Source of the DNA: Clostridium sp. AF37-5
GTDB lineage: Bacteria; Bacillota; Clostridia; Lachnospirales; Lachnospiraceae
NCBI RefSeq assembly: GCF_003477605.1
Contig: NZ_QUDR01000004.1
Span: forward strand, 131,852 to 195,851
Direction: 5' to 3'
DNA length: 64,000 nt
Below, in pieces: positions 27,775 through 35,647 of the stretch (positions within the stretch are counted from its first letter, which is position 1; each line of letters starts with the position of its first letter). A model generated the notes under the pieces. That model was not told the DNA's origin. It searched no databases and saw only the letters and a program-made list of their open reading frames with translations. A program made the translations under genes and the position numbers.

Positions 27775-28621
27775 AATTACAATGCTTACAAATGCAGACC
27801 CGTTAATCCGCATGGCTCTTGCCGAGGATATCACGAGCGAAGACATTTCGACCAATGCCGTAATGCGGGAAGCAAAACAGGGTGAAGTTGATTTAATCTG
27901 TAAGGAAGACGGCATCATTGCCGGACTTTCAGTATTTAAACGTGTTTTTACGCTACTGGATGCGGACACGGAAATTACTTTTTTCTGTCAGGATGGCGAT
28001 GAGGTAAAACAAGGTCAGAAAATGGGCGTCGTGCGAGGCGACATCCGTGTTCTCCTTTCCGGAGAAAGAACGGCACTGAATTATTTGCAGCGTATGAGCG
28101 GAATTGCCACTTATACCAATTCGATTACAAAACTGCTTGCCGGTTCTAAAACAAAATTATTAGACACGAGAAAAACAACACCAAATAACCGTATTTTTGA
28201 AAAATATGCCGTAAAGGCAGGTGGCGGTTATAATCACCGTTACAATCTTTCAGACGGTGTTTTGTTGAAAGATAATCACATTGGAGCTGCCGGCAGTGTG
28301 GCAAAAGCAGTTGAAATGGCAAAGGAATATTGTCCTTTTGTCCGTAAGATTGAAATTGAAGTGGAAAATCTTGATATGGTGAAAGAGGCGGCAGACGCCG
28401 GAGCAGATATTATTATGTTAGATAATATGTCGCATGACGACATGAAGGAAGCCATCCGTATCATTGACGGACGTGCAGAGACCGAATGTTCCGGCAATGT
28501 CACACGGGAAAACATTGCCAAATTAATTGACCTTGGCGTCGATTATATTTCCAGCGGTGCTTTAACCCACTCCGCACCAATTATGGATATTTCCCTGAAA
28601 AATCTACATGCAACAGAGTAA
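27767..28621 (+). CDS. nadC: Nicotinate-nucleotide pyrophosphorylase (carboxylating)
   Basis: Converts quinolinate and PRPP to nicotinate mononucleotide. About 284 residues with LDTRKTTP and GGGYNHR phosphate/quinolinate-binding motifs and the late ISSGALTHSAP motif. The ATG at 27767 begins inside the last codons of nadB (8-bp overlap) with GGGAG about 11 nt upstream, indicating coupled translation. A TTG at 27740 in the same frame is a poorer start. Confidence 0.96.
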   Translation: MNEITMLTNADPLIRMALAEDITSEDISTNAVMREAKQGEVDLICKEDGIIAGLSVFKRVFTLLDADTEITFFCQDGDEVKQGQKMGVVRGDIRVLLSGERTALNYLQRMSGIATYTNSITKLLAGSKTKLLDTRKTTPNNRIFEKYAVKAGGGYNHRYNLSDGVLLKDNHIGAAGSVAKAVEMAKEYCPFVRKIEIEVENLDMVKEAADAGADIIMLDNMSHDDMKEAIRIIDGRAETECSGNVTRENIAKLIDLGVDYISSGALTHSAPIMDISLKNLHATE

Positions 28622-28636
28622 ATGGAGGTACCGGAT

Positions 28637-29170
28637 ATGTCTGGAGAAAAACGACGAGACCGATTGCTTCAATATCTGGAGGAACACGACAAGCCGGTTT
28701 CCGGAACCGAACTGGCGAAGGAATTCGGCGTAAGCCGCCAGGTGATTGTGCAGGACATTGCACTTTTGCGAACCGGTCATGTAAAAATTATTGCAACCAA
28801 CCGTGGATATCTGGTTCCACCGACTAAACCAAGCGGGGTTCGACGTATTTTCAAATGCCGTCATACGGATGAACAGGCAGAGGACGAATTAACCTGTATC
28901 GTGGATTTAGGCGGTATCGTAGAAAATGTATTTGTAAATCATAAAATTTATGGTAAAATTCAAGCAGATATGAATATCCGCTGCCGACGAGACATCAAAG
29001 AATTTATCGCAGGCATTAAAAGCGGAAAATCCACGCTTTTAAAAAATGTGACATCGGACTACCATTACCACACTGTCACCGCAGAGGAAGAACGGATTCT
29101 GGATGACGTGGAAGCGGAGTTAGCAAAGCGTGGTTATCTGGTAGAACAGAAAAAGGAGGAACTGCAATGA
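28637..29170 (+). CDS. niaR: NAD biosynthesis transcriptional repressor NiaR
   Basis: Niacin-responsive repressor. About 177 residues: N-terminal winged helix (RDRLLQYLEEHDKPVSGTEL, then FGVSRQVIVQDIALLR) and a C-terminal 3H domain with the histidines in VNHKIYGK and DYHYHTV. The ATG at 28637 has GGAGG 8 nt upstream. Encoded with nadABC, it probably represses this operon through the inverted repeat at the nadA -10. Its stop overlaps the next start (ATGA). Confidence 0.94.
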   Translation: MSGEKRRDRLLQYLEEHDKPVSGTELAKEFGVSRQVIVQDIALLRTGHVKIIATNRGYLVPPTKPSGVRRIFKCRHTDEQAEDELTCIVDLGGIVENVFVNHKIYGKIQADMNIRCRRDIKEFIAGIKSGKSTLLKNVTSDYHYHTVTAEEERILDDVEAELAKRGYLVEQKKEELQ

Positions 29171-29562
29171 GTTTAGAAGTTGGAATTAAAGGAACCTGCA
29201 CGGTTACTGCCGACGAGTCCAATTCGGCAAAAACAATGGGGAGCGGCACACTGGATGTATTTGCCACTCCTGCTATGATTGCTCTCATGGAAAAAACAGC
29301 ATGGACAAGCGTGGCTCCGTATTTGGAAGCGGGCGAAGGAACCGTAGGAATCCATTTGGACATTTCACATGATGCCCCAACACCGCTTGGCATGACCATT
29401 ACCTGCGAGAGTGAACTGGTAGAAATCGACGGACGAAAGCTGGTCTTTTCCGTCTCGGCAAAAGATGAAAAAGGGACCGTAATCGGACGCGGCACCCATG
29501 AACGCTTTGTGATTTTGGAAGAAAAATTCCAGGAAAAAGCAAATCGGGCTTTGTTAGGATAA
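29167..29562 (+). CDS. FlK-like hotdog-fold thioesterase
   Basis: 131 residues resembling fluoroacetyl-CoA thioesterase FlK and its common relatives. Catalytic-type residues are recognisable: the helix start ATPAMIALMEKTAW supplies Thr and Glu, and DISHDAPTPLG supplies His. It overlaps niaR by 4 bp, so it belongs to the NAD operon. There is no fluorometabolite context; a general acyl-CoA housekeeping role is more likely. The link to NAD metabolism is unexplained. Confidence 0.88.
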   Translation: MSLEVGIKGTCTVTADESNSAKTMGSGTLDVFATPAMIALMEKTAWTSVAPYLEAGEGTVGIHLDISHDAPTPLGMTITCESELVEIDGRKLVFSVSAKDEKGTVIGRGTHERFVILEEKFQEKANRALLG

Positions 29563-29565
29563 AAA

Positions 29566-29608
29566 AAGAAGTTCAACCGCGTTGTAGTCTCCTGCGGTTG
29601 AACTTCTT
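29566..29608. terminator. Bidirectional intrinsic terminator
   Basis: A perfect 15-bp stem, AAGAAGTTCAACCGC against GCGGTTGAACTTCTT, loop of 13, with A and T runs on the two sides. It closes the nad operon (+) and the convergent Ig-like gene (-). Confidence 0.92.
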
Positions 29609-29615
29609 TTTATTT

Positions 29616-30656
29616 TTAGTAAATCAATTCCACATCATCTAAATACCATGCTAAGTATTCTTTATTTGCCGGACCATAACTTCCACCAACTACAAAATCA
29701 AAGGTTGTCTGGCTTCGCAAATCTGCGGTCAGTTTCTTGTTAAACAACAGCGTCTTTGTCGCAAAACCAACATCTTTATCTGTCTCCTTGAACTTATGTC
29801 CTTTGGCGCTCTTGCCATTTTCCACCTGAGGCATACTGCCATCATCCGGTGTTTCCGGTGTCACCATACCCTCTGTATAATAGAATTTATAATACTCTTT
29901 CTCATTTGGAAGGGCATTGCTCTGTGTGGTATATGTGTTAAATGCATATTTTTTATTAATCGTGCCTGCTTTGCCAAAGAATGAGTTGATTCCAATTCCC
30001 ACATGGCGGGACGCATCGCTGACAACACGAACTTTTACGCGGATTCCTTTATAATCACCCAATTTCTTTGCTGATATGCCTGTCAATTTTTCAAGGTCAA
30101 CGGTAAATACCGGGCAAAAACTATAGAACTTTGGTATAACCTGAAGGACTTTGTTATTTGCATTTTCCGGATCTGTAATAACCTTCATTGTCTCTCCTTT
30201 TGCGAGATAATGTGCCGGTTCGTTTCCACCACTGGTAAGTCCCTCACCAAGTGTGTAATTTCCCCAATCCGTTCCTGCTGTGTAACTTTCAAAGTTTTCG
30301 ACCATCTGAGACTGATATACAGCCTTTTTCTTTACTACTTTCTGTTTCACGGTAATTTTGCATTTCAGCTTCTTCTTACCGATTTTGGCAGTAATCACAG
30401 TCTTACCTTTTTTCTTTGCTTTTACAACACCCTTTTTCGTTACGGATGCAACTGCTTTTTTAGAAGATGACCATTTGACTTTTTTCTTTATGTTTTTCAC
30501 TTTCAACGTCAGTTTTTTGCCAACATATAACGTTGCCTTTGTCTTATTTAATTTCATCTTCTTTTTGGCTGCCTGCCCCTCTGCCGGTGCAATCAAAAGT
30601 GTGCACGCAAGCGTCAGAGATAACACTGCTGCCATCGTTTGTTTCATTTCCCTCAT
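29616..30656 (-). CDS. Secreted protein with bacterial Ig-like (Big_2) domain and C-terminal beta-rich region
   Basis: About 346 residues with a signal peptide (MAAVLSLTLACTLLIAPAEG, cleavage near GQA-AKK). Residues about 33-105 form a Big_2-type Ig domain (LNKTKATLYVGKKLTLKVK, then VKWSSSKKAVASVTKKGVVK). The rest, beginning VENFESYTAGTDW and ending AWYLDDVELIY, resembles a jelly-roll carbohydrate-binding module, which I cannot name. GGAGGAGG sits 7 nt before the ATG at 30656. Likely a surface glycan-binding protein; no enzyme motif seen. Confidence 0.78.
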   Translation of the reverse strand: MREMKQTMAAVLSLTLACTLLIAPAEGQAAKKKMKLNKTKATLYVGKKLTLKVKNIKKKVKWSSSKKAVASVTKKGVVKAKKKGKTVITAKIGKKKLKCKITVKQKVVKKKAVYQSQMVENFESYTAGTDWGNYTLGEGLTSGGNEPAHYLAKGETMKVITDPENANNKVLQVIPKFYSFCPVFTVDLEKLTGISAKKLGDYKGIRVKVRVVSDASRHVGIGINSFFGKAGTINKKYAFNTYTTQSNALPNEKEYYKFYYTEGMVTPETPDDGSMPQVENGKSAKGHKFKETDKDVGFATKTLLFNKKLTADLRSQTTFDFVVGGSYGPANKEYLAWYLDDVELIY

Positions 30657-30736
30657 AACGAAACCTCCTCCAATTTTTGATAGTTTAATTATAAGAAGAT
30701 ATGTAAAAAAAATCAACCGGAATTATAATTGAGTTT

Positions 30737-30926
30737 GTGGCAAGTGTTCGTTGGCACATTTTTTGTTTTCCGTAATTTCGTAGAAAAGCTTTGCGTCTCG
30801 TGGGCGCTCCCGCTTATTGAGTGCGTAGCGGTATGGGCGCTTATGCTGTCGCATATACAAGCACCTCATACCGACGTACTCAAAACCCACTCGTCACAAA
30901 GTTTTTCTACGGAATTACTGGAATCC
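30737..30926. repeat. Dispersed palindromic repeat, copy C (full length)
   Basis: About 190 bp. The outer inverted arms are 30768-30804 and 30886-30923, with the same sequence as copy B (left arm 36 of 37 identical). The centre resembles copy A instead (GAGTGCGTAGCGGTATGGGC), so the loops vary while the arms are conserved. It sits between the Ig-like gene promoter region and tRNA-Pro. Confidence 0.85.
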
Positions 30927-31056
30927 AAATAAACTGACACATAACATTTGCCACAATCCAATTATTTAAAAATCCGCTTTTTATACCTTCTTTACAGCCG
31001 TTTAACTTTTTTGATATTAAAAAAGATCCTCTCTCCTACTAAGAAAGGACCTTATA

Positions 31057-31130
31057 TCGGCGTGACGGGATTCGAACCCACGGCCTCTTCGTCCCGAACG
31101 AAGCGCTCTACCAAACTGAGCCACACGCCG
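31057..31130 (-). tRNA. tRNA-Pro (anticodon CGG)
   Basis: A full cloverleaf reads on the minus strand: acceptor CGGCGTG paired with CACGCCG, anticodon stem CTTCG/CGAAG around TTCGGGA, T-loop TTCGAAT, discriminator A. The anticodon CGG reads CCG proline codons. The 3' CCA is not encoded. Confidence 0.96.
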
Positions 31131-31198
31131 AACAACAAAATATATTTTACTACGAAAATTGCATTTATGCAAGTAAAATTTTTGTCGTTTTTGTATTG

Positions 31199-31276
31199 GC
31201 AACAAAAACCCCCATGAGCGGCCACTCATGGGGGTTTTGTCGTAACTTAACGATTAATACTTATTACTTTTGCCTA
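31199..31276 (-). ncRNA. Candidate small RNA with its own promoter and terminator
   Basis: On the minus strand a TTGTAT (31304-31309), 16-bp spacer and TATACT (31282-31287) would start a transcript near 31276. This would end about 75 nt later at a strong hairpin, AAAACCCCCATGAG against CTCATGGGGGTTTT (31205-31238), followed by five T. No start codon or open frame lies between. This is a prediction from promoter-terminator spacing only. The hairpin could equally be a plain bidirectional terminator. Confidence 0.45.
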
Positions 31277-31375
31277 ATCACAGTATATCAGATTTTTGGC
31301 AAAATACAACACTTTTAAGTATATTTATCATAAAAATTTAAACATCCCAAGCCGCCATATCTCCTGAAAAACTTT

Positions 31376-31475
31376 AGTGGCTGCCATGCATAGGAATACG
31401 CGGGTATCCGGCATGCGTCGTGTGCATGCCGATACCCCTGCGCATTCCTCAAGCGAAAGCGTGCATGGTGCCACT
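31376..31475. repeat. 100-bp near-perfect hairpin downstream of tyrS
   Basis: Outer arms AGTGGCTGCCATGCA and TGCATGGTGCCACT enclose nested complementary blocks (GGAATACGC with GCGCATTCC, GGGTATC with GATACCC, GGCATGC with GCATGCC) around GTCGTGT. On the minus strand it follows the tyrS stop by 13 bp and is followed by AAAGTTTTT, so it could act as the tyrS terminator. Its GGGTAT/GGCATGC core recalls the repeats at 25013 and 30737. Confidence 0.75.
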
Positions 31476-31488
31476 AATTTTTTTCTTT

Positions 31489-32712
31489 TTATTTTAAGAC
31501 CATCCTTCTAAAGTTCTTCTTACCTTTTTTCAGCACCACACCATCACCGGCTAATTTCCCGCCGTCAATCTGTGCATGAATGTCAGTAATTTTTTCACCA
31601 TCAATGGCAACACCACCCTGCTGAACGGCACGGCGCGCTTCCGAATTGGATGGCACCATTCCGGATTTATTCAACAGATTAAGAATACCGATTGTGCCAT
31701 TTTCCAAATCTTCATCAGTTAATTCTACGGTAGGCATTTCTGCCGCGTTTCCGCTGCTAAACAGTGCTTTTGCGCTCTCCTGTGATTTCATGGCCTCTTC
31801 TTCTCCGTGAACCAGTTTGGTAAGCTCAAATGCAAGAATTTCTTTTGCTTTGTTTAACTGTGCGCCTTCCCAGTCGGACATCGCATCAATTTCCTCCAAT
31901 GGAAGGAATGTAAGCATGCGGATGCACTTCAACACATCGCTGTCATCCACATTTCTCCAGTACTGGTAGAACTCAAACGGTGATGTTTTCTCCGGATCAA
32001 GCCAGACAGCTCCCTTTGCGGTTTTACCCATCTTTTTGCCCTCTGAGTTTAACAACAGCGTAATCGTCATAGCATGCGCATCTTTTCCTAATTTACGGCG
32101 AATCAATTCCGTACCGCCGAGCATGTTGCTCCACTGGTCATCGCCGCCAAACTGCATGTTACAGCCATAATCCTGAAACAGTTTGTAAAAATCATAACTC
32201 TGCATAATCATGTAGTTAAATTCCAAAAAACTGAGACCTTTCTCCATCCTCTGCTTGTAGCACTCAGCGGAAAGCATACGGTTTACACTAAAATGCGCTC
32301 CTACATCACGAAGCACCTCAATGTAGTTCAAATCCATGAGCCAGTCTGCATTGTTGACAAGAATTGCTTTCCCCTCGGAAAAGTCGATAAAACGACTCAT
32401 CTGTTTCTTAAAACAATCCACGTTGTGCTGAATCGTCTCCGGTGTCATCATCTGACGCAAATCCGTTCTTCCGGATGGGTCACCAATCATCGCTGTACCG
32501 CCGCCTACTAACGCAATCGGTTTATTGCCCGCCATCTGCAAACGTTTCATCAGGCAAAGTGCCATAAAATGTCCGACATGCAGACTGTCAGCGGTCGGGT
32601 CAAAACCAATGTAAAAAGTAGCCTTTCCATTATTTACCATGTCTCGAATTTCTTCTTCGTTTGTCACCTGAGCGATTAAGCCTCTGGCAACTAATTCTTC
32701 ATATACCTGCAT
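31489..32712 (-). CDS. tyrS: Tyrosyl-tRNA synthetase
   Basis: Class I aminoacyl-tRNA synthetase. About 407 residues with the HIGH-like motif HVGHF, the KMSKS-like motif KMGKT, Tyr-binding residues around [11 protein letters not shown], and a C-terminal S4-like RNA-binding domain ([16 protein letters not shown]). The ATG at 32712 follows GGAGG. A Tyr T-box leader lies directly upstream. Longer in-frame upstream sequence to 32814 is inside the leader and is not coding. Confidence 0.97.
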   Translation of the reverse strand: MQVYEELVARGLIAQVTNEEEIRDMVNNGKATFYIGFDPTADSLHVGHFMALCLMKRLQMAGNKPIALVGGGTAMIGDPSGRTDLRQMMTPETIQHNVDCFKKQMSRFIDFSEGKAILVNNADWLMDLNYIEVLRDVGAHFSVNRMLSAECYKQRMEKGLSFLEFNYMIMQSYDFYKLFQDYGCNMQFGGDDQWSNMLGGTELIRRKLGKDAHAMTITLLLNSEGKKMGKTAKGAVWLDPEKTSPFEFYQYWRNVDDSDVLKCIRMLTFLPLEEIDAMSDWEGAQLNKAKEILAFELTKLVHGEEEAMKSQESAKALFSSGNAAEMPTVELTDEDLENGTIGILNLLNKSGMVPSNSEARRAVQQGGVAIDGEKITDIHAQIDGGKLAGDGVVLKKGKKNFRRMVLK

Positions 32713-32740
32713 TTTTTCCTCCATTCTAAAGCTGCCGCTT

Positions 32741-33036
32741 TTTATAATAAAAAAATCTCTCACCCTATTCAAAGGACGAGAGATATCATATCCCGTGTTA
32801 CCACCTTTTTTCACAATCGACTCACATCAACTGCCTCATCAAGTACACCTACCGGATGGCACGAATACTCCTGCACGATAACGTGTGCCGGGTTTCCCCT
32901 CTTCCGTCGGCACCTACCTGATTTCAATGCCGAAGCTCCAAGATGTATTCCAAATAAGCGATTTCCCATGCCTCTCACCAGCCGGCTATTCTCTGTTGGC
33001 TCTTTCTTACTCGTACTTCTTCTCTTCTTTGCCTAT
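32741..33036 (-). promoter_or_regulatory. T-box riboswitch (tyrosine) controlling tyrS
   Basis: Minus-strand leader of about 300 nt. The specifier TAC (Tyr) is at 33013-33015 in a GAAGTACGAG loop. The conserved T-box core reads AAAGGTGGTAACACGGGA (32791-32808), a known clostridial variant, and its TGGT would pair with the ACCA end of uncharged tRNA-Tyr. The terminator is ATCTCTC...GAGAGAT (32755-32784) followed by a T-run. Uncharged tRNA-Tyr should favour read-through. Confidence 0.92.
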
Positions 33037-33042
33037 GTGGGT

Positions 33043-33071
33043 ATCTTAATATATCAAAACATTTTTGTCAA
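33043..33071 (-). promoter_or_regulatory. Promoter of the tyrS T-box transcript
   Basis: TTGACA (33066-33071), 17-bp spacer, TAAGAT (33043-33048) on the minus strand, positioned just upstream of the T-box stem I region. Confidence 0.75.
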
Positions 33072-33127
33072 GAACACTTTTTGTAAAAGAACTGACACAT
33101 ATCCTTCTTATAATAAGGCATGATTTC

Positions 33128-33156
33128 TTGACAAACATTAGGAAATGTGCGATTAT
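33128..33156 (+). promoter_or_regulatory. Promoter of the L,D-transpeptidase gene
   Basis: TTGACA (33128-33133), 17-bp spacer, GATTAT (33151-33156), 70 bp upstream of the ATG; divergent from the tyrS promoter. Confidence 0.65.
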
Positions 33157-33225
33157 GAAAGAACTTGGCGTCATGTTTAAAGTCATGCCGTCAAATAGTG
33201 AATGGAACAGAATGGAGGTTTTATC

Positions 33226-35322
33226 ATGAAACGTACTTACATAAGAAGTTTGCTTGTGTTCGTATTTGCTTCTTTATTTCTGACATTTTCCTTTGTCAGC
33301 ACACCGGCAAAAGCTGCGGCTGCTGCCACAGAAGCACCATCTACGCACAAAGCGGTTTTGACTACAAATCGTGCCGCCGGCACAGCAAATTACACCGTAA
33401 CCGGTCTGGATTTGGCATCCGATACCGCACTTACGATTAATGCAGTAAATTCTTCCACAAAGAAAACTGCTTTTACAAAAAATGTCACTCTCGACGAGAC
33501 TAACTGCAAAGAAGGCACTTTTACAGGAAACATTACTTTGGCGGACTTAAAATATGCATTTGCCAATTATACAGTAACCGTAACAATTGGTACAAAAACA
33601 TTGACCGCCGGCACTGCTGACTTTACGATTCATACAGCAAAAGCAGGTCTTTCCATCACAGGAAATACCGGTGCCGCTGTTCGTACTGCTGCCTTCGTAT
33701 CAAAAGAAGCCACAGGCGGTGTTTTAGTTCCCGGTACCGGAAACCAGATTTCCATCCAGATTTGGAACAAAAACCGCGCAGAATCCACCGCAGTAACCGT
33801 AGGCAAAGCAATGGGATTGAATGCGAACCAGAACTGGTCTGTTGATGTTTCCAAATCCGGAAATTATTATGGCAAATGGGGCGCAAAGGCCGTTGTTACA
33901 AACAGCAATTGGAAAACACAGTATACTTTAGCTTCTACCGAATATAATGTTGTCCCTTCCTGCACTTCATTTGTTACAAAGAAAACAAAAGCATTGGAGA
34001 AGAAAAAGGCATTTGCCATTCAACTTAGCGGATTGACTAACGTATTCGGTGTAAATGGTGTAACATTCCAGGTATTTAACAGCGATGGCAGACAGGTTGC
34101 TACACTTTCCGGCAAGAAAAAGACAACTTCTTATTATAAAGAAGTTACGATGAAAACCTTAAAATACAATTTGGATTTATTTACAATTAAAGCGGTTGTG
34201 ATCGATTCCAACAATAAAACTTATACGCTTGCACAGACAACAAAAGCTGACCAGCGTATGAAAAAGGGAACTCTTACCGTTACTAAAAAGAAAAATGCAA
34301 CCTGCATCTATAAATTGTCCGGAGCTTATGTTCCCGGCAATATCAAAAAGGTTGAATTTGATATTTACCGGATTAAAAACGGTAAAAAGAAAAAGCTTGG
34401 CACATACAAAGCAAAAGCTTCTTCCAATAAAAAGACCTACACCGTAACAGTAAAAAATGAAGCAAAAGGAACTTACGAGGTTCGTGCATTTGCGACATCC
34501 GCATGGAAAAGCAGACTGTTGCTGAAAAAGAAAAAGTTCAAACTGAAAAAGTCAGACCTTGGTAAAAACGGCTGGTATTATGAAAAATATAAGGGAAAGA
34601 AATACAAATTCTATTATATTAACAATGAAAAACAGACCGACCTTACTAAGATTTTGAAACTGAAAAAAAGCAGTTCCTCTCATCAGAACAAGTTTTACAT
34701 CGAAGTAAACCGTGCCGCATGTGTTGTTACGATTTACATGTACAACGATGAGACAAACAAATACGATATTCCGGTTAAAACGTGTTCTGTATGTGTCGGC
34801 AGTGACATCTGGACCGTTGCCGGTACCGGTGGCCTCCATGAGAAGTCAGCATATACTCCAATAGGTACATATTCGGTATGCACAAACGGCCAGTCCGTAA
34901 AATATACGATGAAACCGATGCATGAGCCGGATGGCAGTACTGTATATGCACGCTGGGCAACCCACATTGTCGGCAATGTTTATTTCCACTCGATTGCCGT
35001 CGGCACACAGTCTCATTATGCACTGCCTGCTGTCACCTACAACAAGCTTGGCAGACCTGCTTCTGCCGGATGTATCCGTATGGCAGTAGCGGATGCGAAG
35101 TGGATTTACGATTATACTTCAACCGGCAATACCATTAAAATCGTAAAGGGAAGCACAAAGAAACCGGGTCCTCTCGGCAAAGCAAAGACCATCAAAGTGA
35201 AAGGTGGCATCAACTACGACCCAACAGATCCCGGTGTACCGGATTCCCGCAAGAAAAAAGATTATAAAGCAAAACGAATCAGTGGATATCTGACAAAAAA
35301 AGGTAAAAAAATCGGATACTAA
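33226..35322 (+). CDS. Secreted L,D-transpeptidase (YkuD) with N-terminal Ig/GBS-Bsp-like repeats
   Basis: 698 residues. A signal peptide (SLLVFVFASLFLTFSFVS, cleavage near AKA-AAA) is followed by four beta-rich repeats of 80-100 residues, resembling GBS Bsp-like/Ig modules, with a very Lys-rich stretch at about 380-460. The C-terminal YkuD domain has H588 and catalytic C616 in ASAGCIRMAVADA. It would form 3-3 peptidoglycan crosslinks or attach proteins to the wall. GGAGG lies before ATG 33226. The Gly in the motif SAGC replaces the commoner SHGC, seen in many clostridial members. Confidence 0.9.
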   Translation: MKRTYIRSLLVFVFASLFLTFSFVSTPAKAAAAATEAPSTHKAVLTTNRAAGTANYTVTGLDLASDTALTINAVNSSTKKTAFTKNVTLDETNCKEGTFTGNITLADLKYAFANYTVTVTIGTKTLTAGTADFTIHTAKAGLSITGNTGAAVRTAAFVSKEATGGVLVPGTGNQISIQIWNKNRAESTAVTVGKAMGLNANQNWSVDVSKSGNYYGKWGAKAVVTNSNWKTQYTLASTEYNVVPSCTSFVTKKTKALEKKKAFAIQLSGLTNVFGVNGVTFQVFNSDGRQVATLSGKKKTTSYYKEVTMKTLKYNLDLFTIKAVVIDSNNKTYTLAQTTKADQRMKKGTLTVTKKKNATCIYKLSGAYVPGNIKKVEFDIYRIKNGKKKKLGTYKAKASSNKKTYTVTVKNEAKGTYEVRAFATSAWKSRLLLKKKKFKLKKSDLGKNGWYYEKYKGKKYKFYYINNEKQTDLTKILKLKKSSSSHQNKFYIEVNRAACVVTIYMYNDETNKYDIPVKTCSVCVGSDIWTVAGTGGLHEKSAYTPIGTYSVCTNGQSVKYTMKPMHEPDGSTVYARWATHIVGNVYFHSIAVGTQSHYALPAVTYNKLGRPASAGCIRMAVADAKWIYDYTSTGNTIKIVKGSTKKPGPLGKAKTIKVKGGINYDPTDPGVPDSRKKKDYKAKRISGYLTKKGKKIGY

Positions 35323-35334
35323 AAAAGATAAAAG

Positions 35335-35377
35335 AAAAGCTGTAAATTGGTGAATTTCATCAGTTTACAGCTTTTTT
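35335..35377. terminator. Bidirectional intrinsic terminator
   Basis: AAAAGCTGTAAA against TTTACAGCTTTT with further internal pairing (TGGTGA with TCATCA) and a T-run. It ends the L,D-transpeptidase mRNA (+) and the rarA unit (-). Confidence 0.9.
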
Positions 35378-35385
35378 AATATCTG

Positions 35386-35646
35386 TTATTTTTCTTTCTT
35401 TATGTTTTCCCTATCCCGGTTCATAAACGATTTGGCAAATTGAATATAAAGCCAAAACAGAATTGGCAGTAAAATGCTGGAACCAATACACATTTTAAAC
35501 AATTCCGGTGCCGCCTTTGATGTGGTGATTCCTGCAATCAAAGTTACAATATACAACGCAACTAAAAAGATTACACCAATAATTGCTGCAATACGCACAC
35601 CCTTCGGATATGAACTTTCAAATTTTTCTTTTTTCTCTTCTGCCAT
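35386..35646 (-). CDS. Small membrane protein of unknown function (86 aa)
   Basis: Two hydrophobic segments (GVRIAAIIGVIFLVALYIVT and a second near IGSSILLPILFWLYIQF) flanked by charged ends. ATG 35646 has GGAGG 9 nt upstream. The gene begins directly after the rarA stop (35648), so it is probably the last gene of yigZ-rarA-X. No family recognised. Confidence 0.75.
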   Translation of the reverse strand: MAEEKKEKFESSYPKGVRIAAIIGVIFLVALYIVTLIAGITTSKAAPELFKMCIGSSILLPILFWLYIQFAKSFMNRDRENIKKEK

Positions 35647-35647
35647 C

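Noticed and set aside
29167..29562. Fluoroacetate resistance as a literal function of the FlK-like gene
   Set aside because: No fluorometabolite genes are nearby, and FlK-like hotdog proteins are common in Clostridia with other roles.
32713..32814. Upstream extension of tyrS
   Set aside because: The sequence is the T-box terminator and antiterminator, not coding.
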